A DNA stretch of 64,000 bases from Dyadobacter tibetensis Y620-1 (GTDB taxonomy: Bacteria > Bacteroidota > Bacteroidia > Cytophagales > Spirosomataceae). The notes beneath the pieces are model-generated. The model searched no databases and was not told the DNA's origin. It saw only the letters and a list, made by a program, of their open reading frames with translations. This document shows positions 20,763 through 27,733 of the stretch, piece after piece; the first letter of the stretch is position 1, and each line of letters begins with the position of its first letter. The stretch covers positions 770,443 through 834,442 of the forward strand of contig NZ_AZQN01000001.1 in the NCBI RefSeq assembly GCF_000566685.1, written 5' to 3'. The position numbers and the translations under genes were made by a program.

Positions 20763-20773
20763 ACCTAACAAAT

Positions 20774-21988
20774 TTGTATCCTTCCAAAGATATTTTAGAA
20801 AATTTACCTTGTGGCTGCCTGATCTTCGATGATGATGGCCATATTCTATATGCGAACCCACATTTATGTGCCATTCTAGAATGTAATTTCTATGACATTG
20901 AGAATAAGGTTATGGAGAGCATACTAACCATTTCCAGTAGTATATTTTACCAAACGCATTTTTTTCCCTTACTAAAGCTAAAAGGTGAAGTCAGTGAAAT
21001 ATTCATGACTTTGAAAAGCAAAACCGGGAAACGGGTTCCTGTAATGATCAATGCTCAGCAAAGCGATCAGGACGCCATGCATCATTATATTGCCAGTGTA
21101 GCCACCGTATGGGAACGTCAGAAATATGAACAGGAACTATTGGAAGCAACCAAGGCCCAAAAAAAAGCCTTGGAGGATAATGCTTTGCTGAAGCAATTAA
21201 AAGCTGAATTGGAACAACATCAAAGGAAGCTGGATAGAAATTTGAGCGTTGTGATGGAAAGAAATGCGGAATACTTACAGATTGGCAAGGTGCTCACCCA
21301 TGACATGCAGGAGCCAATAAGAAAGATATCTCTTTGCTTCGACTCGCTTATTTCTCAAACGGAATTAGGCAATAATAGTAAGATCAATCATATGGTAGGA
21401 ATTATTAAAAAGTCTGCCAACCGATTACATACCCTAACCAATGCTCTCAATGATTTTGTGAATTTTGGCTCTCGTGATCAGCGAACCGAAGAGATTAATC
21501 TGACCAAACTCATAGAAGAAGTTAGACTGGAACTAGAGGAGTTTTATTCCGATAATTATACTGTAACTATTGGAATCACGCCGTCCTTTTGGGGTGTCAG
21601 GCTGCAGATCAAGCGAGTGTTTACTGAACTTTTTAAGAATTCTATTCAGAACCAAACCCCTGGTCTTCCCTTAAGCATTAACATTCATGCTGTTAATATC
21701 GAGGAAAACTCCTATCAGGTCAGCAGTCAAAAATATCATTATACAGATCATCTCCGCATTGAAGTCACAGACAACGGTCAAGGCTTTGAAAATCAATATG
21801 CTGAATACGTATTTGGACTTCTTAATAAATTAAAGGACCGGGAGGAATGTCTGGGAATAGGGCTCACTATTTGTAAGCAAATTATTCAGCAACATCGGGG
21901 GACCATGAATATCAAAACCTCCCCGGGGAACGGTACCACAGCCATAATCGTACTTCCAGTGAGCAGACCAAAAGAAGTAGAAAGTTAA
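20774..21988 (+). CDS. PAS-domain sensor histidine kinase (cytoplasmic)
   Basis: With the TTG start at 20774 this is 404 residues. It has an N-terminal PAS domain (about 5-110, ENLPCGCLIFDDDGHILYAN), a coiled-coil linker (about 115-165), a dimerisation/phospho-acceptor helix with VLTHDMQEPIRKISL (His176), and an ATPase domain with ELFKNSIQN, DNGQGFE and GIGLTICKQIIQQHRG. No membrane span is present. An upstream in-frame start at 20702 would overlap the hydrolase gene by about 60 bases and add residues unlike PAS; TTG 20774 is preferred. It is coupled to the RsbQ-like gene and converges, three bases apart, with a single-domain response regulator that is a likely phospho-partner. Confidence 0.85.
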   Translation: MYPSKDILENLPCGCLIFDDDGHILYANPHLCAILECNFYDIENKVMESILTISSSIFYQTHFFPLLKLKGEVSEIFMTLKSKTGKRVPVMINAQQSDQDAMHHYIASVATVWERQKYEQELLEATKAQKKALEDNALLKQLKAELEQHQRKLDRNLSVVMERNAEYLQIGKVLTHDMQEPIRKISLCFDSLISQTELGNNSKINHMVGIIKKSANRLHTLTNALNDFVNFGSRDQRTEEINLTKLIEEVRLELEEFYSDNYTVTIGITPSFWGVRLQIKRVFTELFKNSIQNQTPGLPLSINIHAVNIEENSYQVSSQKYHYTDHLRIEVTDNGQGFENQYAEYVFGLLNKLKDREECLGIGLTICKQIIQQHRGTMNIKTSPGNGTTAIIVLPVSRPKEVES

Positions 21989-21991
21989 ATC

Positions 21992-22399
21992 TTAGCCGCG
22001 GTGATGAAGGTATGATTTGATTTCATCAGCCAAAATCCGCAAGTCGGCTAGAGACGATGGCTTAATAAAAAATTGAGCCGCTCCACTTTCGATGGCTTGT
22101 TTGATCACTTCAGGGCTTGCCGCTGTAGACAATACCAGGATAGGCAGGCCCTGACAATTGGGGAGCGATCGCAAGGCAGCTATCACTTCAATGCCGTTCA
22201 TCCGGGGCATATTAATATCCATTAATATCAATACCGAGTCTAGATCCAGACCGGGCTGTTCAAGCTGTTTTAGAAAATCAATTCCGTTAGAATATTCCGA
22301 AAAGGAGACCTGCTCAAGCACGCCCTCCACCGCCTCACGAATTATAAATCGATCGTCGTCGTCGTCATCTACAAGATAAATTGTGTGTTGACCTGTCAT
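21992..22399 (-). CDS. Single-domain response regulator (CheY-like receiver)
   Basis: This 135-residue receiver domain has no output domain. The acidic pocket is YLVDDDDDDRF, the phospho-acceptor Asp61 is in ILMDINMPRMNG, the conserved Ser/Thr is in VLSTAAS and the Lys in FFIKPSS. It converges with the PAS kinase gene, whose stop codon is three bases away. A minus-strand box TACCTTTG (22404-22411) lies almost on the start codon, which would give a nearly leaderless message if used. Confidence 0.93.
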   Translation of the reverse strand: MTGQHTIYLVDDDDDDRFIIREAVEGVLEQVSFSEYSNGIDFLKQLEQPGLDLDSVLILMDINMPRMNGIEVIAALRSLPNCQGLPILVLSTAASPEVIKQAIESGAAQFFIKPSSLADLRILADEIKSYLHHRG

Positions 22400-22685
22400 A
22401 AAACAAAGGTAGTAAAATTACTCCTGAATCCCGGCCATCCCATCATTGTTTGAAACTGGCCAAGTAGCCAGCCTAGGTAGTTGATAGCTTTCAGTATTTT
22501 TTTCCGATTCCGTTGACATCCAATCCAGCGGTTATCAGGAGTTAGGGCTTATAGTGATGTCGCCTTCAGGTAAAAGGAGGCACAGTTAGATACACTAGCC
22601 CGCATATGGAAGCCAGAATTAAGAGTTTGTTTACTATTTTTGCCACAGTGCAAGTCTTCACCGCGCCTAATTGAGTCGGGTTTGA

Positions 22686-23276
22686 ATGAATTTATTCGAA
22701 CAGGAAGCGGTTGGCTTACTAGCCATAAAGGTAAAAGATATTATGAGTGAGAGAATAAAAACCGGAGAGGGAGGTATTATAATTACCAATTCAGAAGATC
22801 TGATGAACTGGGCACGATTGTCGTCATTATGGCCTATGGGATTTGGCCTGGCCTGCTGTGCCATAGAAATGATGGCAGCCTACGCCTCCAACTATGATCT
22901 GGAACGTTTTGGTATCATGCCCCGCCCTTCTCCACGTCAGTCAGATGTTATGATTGTCGCCGGAACGGTGACATTTAAAATGGCCGACAGACTACGTAGG
23001 TTGTACGAGCAAATGCCCGAACCCCGGTATGTAATTTCAATGGGAAGTTGCTCTAATTGTGGAGGTCCTTATTGGGAGCATGGCTACCATGTAGTGAAGG
23101 GTGTCGACCGGATTATTCCGGTAGATGTCTATGTACCTGGCTGCCCACCCCGTCCTGAGGCCTTGATTGGAGGATTTATGAAGCTACAGGAAAAAATTCG
23201 ATCTGAACACCCCTTGGCTCCAGAAGTTTTTTTAGAAATGCAAGCCGCACATCAAGAGACCGGACTCCCCACCTAA
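22686..23276 (+). CDS. nuoB: NADH-quinone oxidoreductase subunit B
   Basis: This 196-residue peripheral-arm subunit of complex I carries cluster N2. Ligands are the tandem Cys57-Cys58 ([11 protein letters not shown]), Cys122 ([12 protein letters not shown]) and Cys153 ([12 protein letters not shown]). LWPMGFG and [22 protein letters not shown] are invariant family stretches. The frame begins at ATG 22686; ATG 22743 ([11 protein letters not shown]) is an alternative that removes a poorly conserved N-terminal segment. It is followed by nuoC after 13 bp. nuoA lies 3.6 kb upstream. Confidence 0.95.
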   Translation: MNLFEQEAVGLLAIKVKDIMSERIKTGEGGIIITNSEDLMNWARLSSLWPMGFGLACCAIEMMAAYASNYDLERFGIMPRPSPRQSDVMIVAGTVTFKMADRLRRLYEQMPEPRYVISMGSCSNCGGPYWEHGYHVVKGVDRIIPVDVYVPGCPPRPEALIGGFMKLQEKIRSEHPLAPEVFLEMQAAHQETGLPT

Positions 23277-23289
23277 CCCCCTTTATACC

Positions 23290-23811
23290 ATGATGGTTTT
23301 TGAAGAAATTAATGACTTATTGATAACGCACTTCCCGAAGGCCATAGTCCAGACCAACCATCAAGGACTCCAACCATCGATAGAGATAACTGTAGAGAGT
23401 CTCCCTCATATTTGTCAATTTCTTTTCGAAGATAAGACCCTATATTTCGATTATTTGGCCTGTCTTACTGCCCTAGATAATGGCCCTTCCGCTGGTACTA
23501 TGGAAGTGATATACCATCTGTTTTCTATTCCATATGGCCATAAATTAGTCCTCAAGGTCAAGGTTTCACGCAACTCATCCGAAGAAGACCTTCCTCAGGT
23601 ACCCTCTGTAAGCCATATCTGGCGCACCGCCGACTGGCATGAGCGAGAAGCATTTGATCTGGTAGGAATTCGGTTTTCTGGTCATCCAGATCTTCGTAGA
23701 ATTTTATTGCCGGAAGATTGGGAAGGCCATCCCCTTCGCAAGGATTATAAGGCGCAGGACCAATACCATGGGATTAAGGTTCGTTATGAGGACGGAAACC
23801 TCCCCTCCTAA
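23290..23811 (+). CDS. nuoC: NADH-quinone oxidoreductase subunit C
   Basis: This 173-residue 30-kDa-type subunit of complex I ends in the signature SHIWRTADWHEREAFDLVGI and RRILLPEDWEGHPLRKDY. The C-terminal NuoD part is not fused. Two ATG codons (23290, 23293) leave a one-residue ambiguity. No nuoD or later complex I gene follows; the next gene is an exported protein of different function, so the remaining subunits must be encoded elsewhere. Confidence 0.94.
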   Translation: MMVFEEINDLLITHFPKAIVQTNHQGLQPSIEITVESLPHICQFLFEDKTLYFDYLACLTALDNGPSAGTMEVIYHLFSIPYGHKLVLKVKVSRNSSEEDLPQVPSVSHIWRTADWHEREAFDLVGIRFSGHPDLRRILLPEDWEGHPLRKDYKAQDQYHGIKVRYEDGNLPS

Positions 23812-23919
23812 GAAAGTCAGGATGACCACGCCCTAGTTAACCAAGGACGGGCAGGAACGAAAATTTAATTGTATGGCAAATCCTGCTATATTTATTACCA
23901 CTATCAACATCTATGCTTC

Positions 23920-25599
23920 ATGATCTATCGTTTTCTACTGATAACATTATTTGCTTTCGCTCCTACTATATTGGTTGGGCAAGTGGATAGCCTCTATATC
24001 AAAGGCCAGATAAAAAATCTGAATGGACAACTTTACCGTCAAACATCCTCTGTAAGTTTTTTCCGAAGCAACCTTTTCGACCCTCGGTCCGAAATGGTAA
24101 GTCAGGCCCCCCTCCAGGCCGATGGTAGCTTTAGCATTGCCCTCCCCCTGAATTTCGATCAGGAGGAAATGTATTTGGAGTATGGATCATTGGCTACTTC
24201 ACCATTTTTAGGCTCTAAAGGAACGCTTACCCTTACCTTCGACGCCGACTCAATTGGTAAGGCTAAAAGACTATTTTACTTTTCGGGCGTACATGCAGCG
24301 GCCAATAATCAATATCAATTATATATGCCCGTTGAGGCCCAATCATTTGAAAAAAATCCATCGGTGGGATCCGACTTTTTCAAAAACTTTTGGCCCAAGT
24401 CCCAGCAGCAGGCCAAGGCCTTGCTGGAGCAGAGGTTGCAACTTCGCCTTCAAACTCTTGAGCAATATAGTCGCAATAATATATTGGATTCCGAACTAAA
24501 AAATTGGCTTACCAGCAAAGCACAGGCGGAATATGCTAATATCTGGATGGATTACCTGCGAATCAACGACCTGGATATAGAAGGGGAAAAACTGGATCAG
24601 CCCAGTTTAAATCTGCCTCCACTGACCGCCGAAAAAGTAACCTTGGCAGAGAAGTATGGTGTTTATGCCGATATCGTAAAGGATTATTATATCTATCGTT
24701 ACCCGACTAAAAGTGCCCCTTTGCCAGTAAAGGCCATGGCTGGCCTCATCCATCAATACAATACGGATTTGTCCTCACAGGAAGCTACGAAGCTGAAACA
24801 AATCATGGAAATTGGTATTACCGATAGGGCAGAATATGATTTTTTAAACGCATTATTTCTACGCAATAAAGAAATGATAAATACCCTGTTCGAATATGAG
24901 CAGGCCAAGCGCTTGTATATGGAGCTCCTACCCTCTTCCATGACGGATTTGCTTTCAGGGAACTACATGATCAAGCGACTAAACGGATATACACTGGACC
25001 AGAAAAACCTCCTTTTCCGACACATTTTAAGTGATTTAAAATCGCCAGCTCTAAAGAATTCTCTCTCTGAGGTGATGCAAAGAGAAGTTAAGGATAGCGT
25101 TGATATCCGCAAAATGGTCAATTACCAGACACAACAAATAAAACCAACCGAAGTGATTCCAGGAATATGGGTCAGCGCCTCTAATGAGGCGGGAAATTCA
25201 TGGTTTAAGGAATTGTTAGGACAATACAAGGGAAAGACTATTTATGTAATCAAATGGAATTTGACTGACCCCAAAAGCCTGGACGAACTGGCCTATCTTA
25301 ACTTCCTGAGGGAAAAGGCCCCGGTAGGCACCGTATTTCTGATGGTTCATATGGATGATATTGAGCAGGCAGCATCACAGAGTGGGCTAGCCCGACAGTA
25401 CGTTGTTCGTCATCAGCTCAAAGGCACCCATATGTTTGTGGCGTCGGATCAGCTACTTAGCTTACTTCTCAGGCTGAATCCTTTGGAGCCAGGAACCTAC
25501 GCCATCATCAAGCCTAATGGTAAGTATTATTCTAAAAATGCCCCGGCTCCTTCGGATACAGAGCGTTTGATCCCTATGCTTATTGACGCCTCCAGATAA
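23920..25599 (+). CDS. Exported protein with thioredoxin-like C-terminal region
   Basis: This 559-residue protein begins with a signal peptide (MIYRFLLITLFAFAPTILVG). The N-terminal 110 residues look like a beta-rich DUF4369-type region (IKGQIKNLNG, QADGSFSIALPL). A long helical middle part follows. The last 130 residues (KELLGQYKGKTIYVIKWNLTDPKSLDELAYLNFLRE, ending AIIKPNGKYYSKNAP) look like a thioredoxin-fold domain of the TlpA type but have no CxxC, so they cannot act as a disulfide reductase. The frame is open upstream to TTG 23869; ATG 23920 gives the clean signal peptide. It is followed after 59 bp by an outer-membrane barrel gene and may act with it. Function is unknown. Confidence 0.7.
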   Translation: MIYRFLLITLFAFAPTILVGQVDSLYIKGQIKNLNGQLYRQTSSVSFFRSNLFDPRSEMVSQAPLQADGSFSIALPLNFDQEEMYLEYGSLATSPFLGSKGTLTLTFDADSIGKAKRLFYFSGVHAAANNQYQLYMPVEAQSFEKNPSVGSDFFKNFWPKSQQQAKALLEQRLQLRLQTLEQYSRNNILDSELKNWLTSKAQAEYANIWMDYLRINDLDIEGEKLDQPSLNLPPLTAEKVTLAEKYGVYADIVKDYYIYRYPTKSAPLPVKAMAGLIHQYNTDLSSQEATKLKQIMEIGITDRAEYDFLNALFLRNKEMINTLFEYEQAKRLYMELLPSSMTDLLSGNYMIKRLNGYTLDQKNLLFRHILSDLKSPALKNSLSEVMQREVKDSVDIRKMVNYQTQQIKPTEVIPGIWVSASNEAGNSWFKELLGQYKGKTIYVIKWNLTDPKSLDELAYLNFLREKAPVGTVFLMVHMDDIEQAASQSGLARQYVVRHQLKGTHMFVASDQLLSLLLRLNPLEPGTYAIIKPNGKYYSKNAPAPSDTERLIPMLIDASR

Positions 25600-25658
25600 G
25601 GAAATGGGGTGCCTTACGTTATAATTAGGCATTAAAATGCCCCGGATTAATACCAACT

Positions 25659-27500
25659 ATGCACCGTTACGTACTCTTCTTTGTTTTACTCAGCATTTGT
25701 GCCTCCGCTCAGGTGACAGACAGCCTCCCCGCTCAGGCGGTGAACAAAGATAGTATACGCTATACGAACCTGAAAGTTCGGATGTCCAAAACCAAATTCT
25801 CAAGAGCCGTCTACAGGCTCTTGTTTAGGGATGTATATAATCAGGGGAAAGTGGCCGAAGTAAAAGAGATTGAGACCAATCCCTTTACCACCTACGAAGG
25901 CATGACCATTAAAAATATCATTATCAAACAACTCAATATTCTGGGTCAGTCGGTATATGATACGGCACGGACCGGAAACCAGCTTGAGCGATTTTTAAGT
26001 AAAAGTATGCATACCAATACCCGGGAAGGCATCATTAGACGCTCCCTGTTATTATTTGAAGAGGGTGATAAAATTCAGGCTCAGGTGTTTAAGGATAATG
26101 AACGACTTCTCCGGTCTAACCGCTTAATCGTCGATGCACGGATCCTTGTGATCCCAAGAAAGGATGTTACCTGGCAGGCCGACGTAATGGTCATTATTCA
26201 GGATAGCTGGTCCCTCAATGCCTCTGGATCTTTCAGTAGCTTCAATAAATTCAGGGTAGGACTGGAAAATATTAACGTAAATGGAACGACCCATTCACAG
26301 CTGACTTCCATACGATGGAACAAAGAGGATACCCTGAGAAAGTTTCAATTCAGAACCATTTATACAGTGCCCTATATTGGGAACACCTTTATTACGGGAC
26401 AGGCCAGGTTTATTTTCGAAAATGATTTAAAGGAGAAATCCATCCGTTTTAATCGATCCTTTTTAACAAATGAAACCAAATATGCCGGAGCATTTGAAGC
26501 GGGGATTATAAAAAATCGCCAATATAAACGTGAATTATCGGACCCCGAGCAGGAGATCCGATTCGTTACTTCCTTCAACTATTATGATTTATGGGTAGGT
26601 CGTTCCTATCGGTTTCCTTTCGAGAATAATATATTTAATAAGAATTCCCGCTTCATTACTGCTTTTCGTTACAATCGTTACGATTACAGGGAAAGACCCG
26701 AGGTTGGCCCCGACCTTAATAAGATATATTGGGACAAAAGTGCCACATTATTGAGTCTTGGATACTCCAATAGAAATTATAAGCGTGATGTACTGATCTA
26801 TGGGTTTGGTAGGACTGAAGACGTGCCAGTAGGGAATCTGTTATCGGTAACTTTTGGCAGGGAATCCACCGAATTCGGAGATCGTGGCTACAGTGGAATT
26901 CAGTTTGCCAAAGGGATGTATCTGCCTCATCGCCTGGGGTATCTATATGGACTCTTCAATTATGGAAGCTATTATAAAAGTAGTAAGGCACAACAGGGGG
27001 TTATCAGCGGTCAGGTCAATTACTTCAGCCAGCTCATACCTTTCAAATATAGTTTTTTACGACAGTTTGTTACTTTAAAATATACCAATGGATACCATCG
27101 GGACCCTCTCGATTATATCAATATCAGCGGTAATCAGGGCATAAGAGGAATCAATAGCGACCAGCTGATTGGCACCAAAAAGTTCACACTGGGTCTGGAA
27201 ACGGTATTTTTCTCAGACAAATCCTTACTGGGCTTTCGTATTGCATATTTCGTGTTTGGTGACTTCGGATTAATTAATGGCACCCGCTCTCTGTGGCGTG
27301 GCCCAGTATACCAGGGATATGGGCTTGGCTTTCGGTTCAAAAATGAAAATCTTACCTTTAATACCTTTCAATTGCGTATTGGATATTACCCCAATATTCC
27401 TGGCAATACTTCCGTCCTACGGTTTGCCGCCGACGGCAATACCCCTTTACGTCTAAGAGATTTTGACATTTCGGCCCCTTCGATTGTGCCTTTTCAGTAA
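25659..27500 (+). CDS. Outer-membrane protein, BamA/TamA (Omp85)-like
   Basis: This 613-residue protein has a signal peptide (VLFFVLLSICASAQ). An N-terminal POTRA-like region (about 65-170, MTIKNIIIKQLNILGQSVYD, RSNRLIVDARILVIPRKDVT) precedes a long C-terminal beta-barrel rich in alternating aromatic and polar residues (about 190-613, YRYDYRERPEVGPD-like loops, SGNQGIRGINSDQLIG). The architecture suggests an Omp85-type insertase or translocator, smaller than BamA. The signature (V/I)RG(F/Y) loop of Omp85 may correspond to GIRG near residue 490. The role is inferred only from architecture. Confidence 0.7.
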   Translation: MHRYVLFFVLLSICASAQVTDSLPAQAVNKDSIRYTNLKVRMSKTKFSRAVYRLLFRDVYNQGKVAEVKEIETNPFTTYEGMTIKNIIIKQLNILGQSVYDTARTGNQLERFLSKSMHTNTREGIIRRSLLLFEEGDKIQAQVFKDNERLLRSNRLIVDARILVIPRKDVTWQADVMVIIQDSWSLNASGSFSSFNKFRVGLENINVNGTTHSQLTSIRWNKEDTLRKFQFRTIYTVPYIGNTFITGQARFIFENDLKEKSIRFNRSFLTNETKYAGAFEAGIIKNRQYKRELSDPEQEIRFVTSFNYYDLWVGRSYRFPFENNIFNKNSRFITAFRYNRYDYRERPEVGPDLNKIYWDKSATLLSLGYSNRNYKRDVLIYGFGRTEDVPVGNLLSVTFGRESTEFGDRGYSGIQFAKGMYLPHRLGYLYGLFNYGSYYKSSKAQQGVISGQVNYFSQLIPFKYSFLRQFVTLKYTNGYHRDPLDYINISGNQGIRGINSDQLIGTKKFTLGLETVFFSDKSLLGFRIAYFVFGDFGLINGTRSLWRGPVYQGYGLGFRFKNENLTFNTFQLRIGYYPNIPGNTSVLRFAADGNTPLRLRDFDISAPSIVPFQ

Positions 27501-27626
27501 GACTGCAATTTTTGCAGGACGCTAAGTAGCATTCATTTTACCGCCCAAATTGAGATTTTGACGATACATTCTGAAATTTAATTTTCAGAATCCGGAAAAA
27601 ACAGTTCCATTTTCAATAATGTAAAT

Positions 27627-27634
27627 TAACTTTG
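27627..27634 (+). promoter_or_regulatory. Bacteroidota-type -7 promoter box for carB
   Basis: TAACTTTG matches TAnnTTTG. A TTC at 27605-27607, 19 bp upstream, is a two-of-three match to the -33 TTG at an accepted spacing. Transcription would begin at about 27639, giving a leader of about 95 bases. Confidence 0.5.
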
Positions 27635-27644
27635 TGGAATTTTT

Positions 27645-27690
27645 GGACCTAACCCTACTATAGGTTAGCTAAAGCAGGGTTATATCCTCC
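27645..27690 (+). promoter_or_regulatory. carB leader with two mutually exclusive hairpins
   Basis: CTAACC (27649-27654) can pair with GGTTAG (27663-27668). Alternatively TAACCCT (27650-27656) can pair with AGGGTTA (27676-27682), extended by GGA/TCC outside an internal loop. Because both use the same left arm, only one can form. This is the layout of a regulatory leader, though no U-tract follows, so control would be at translation or by protein binding. Confidence 0.4.
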
Positions 27691-27733
27691 AAAAAGCAAA
27701 CAAAATCATAATTTCTTCAAAAAATAAATTACT

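Noticed and set aside
20702..20773. Upstream start of the PAS kinase inside the hydrolase gene
   Set aside because: It would add a non-PAS segment encoded by conserved hydrolase codons; the TTG at 20774 follows the hydrolase stop directly.
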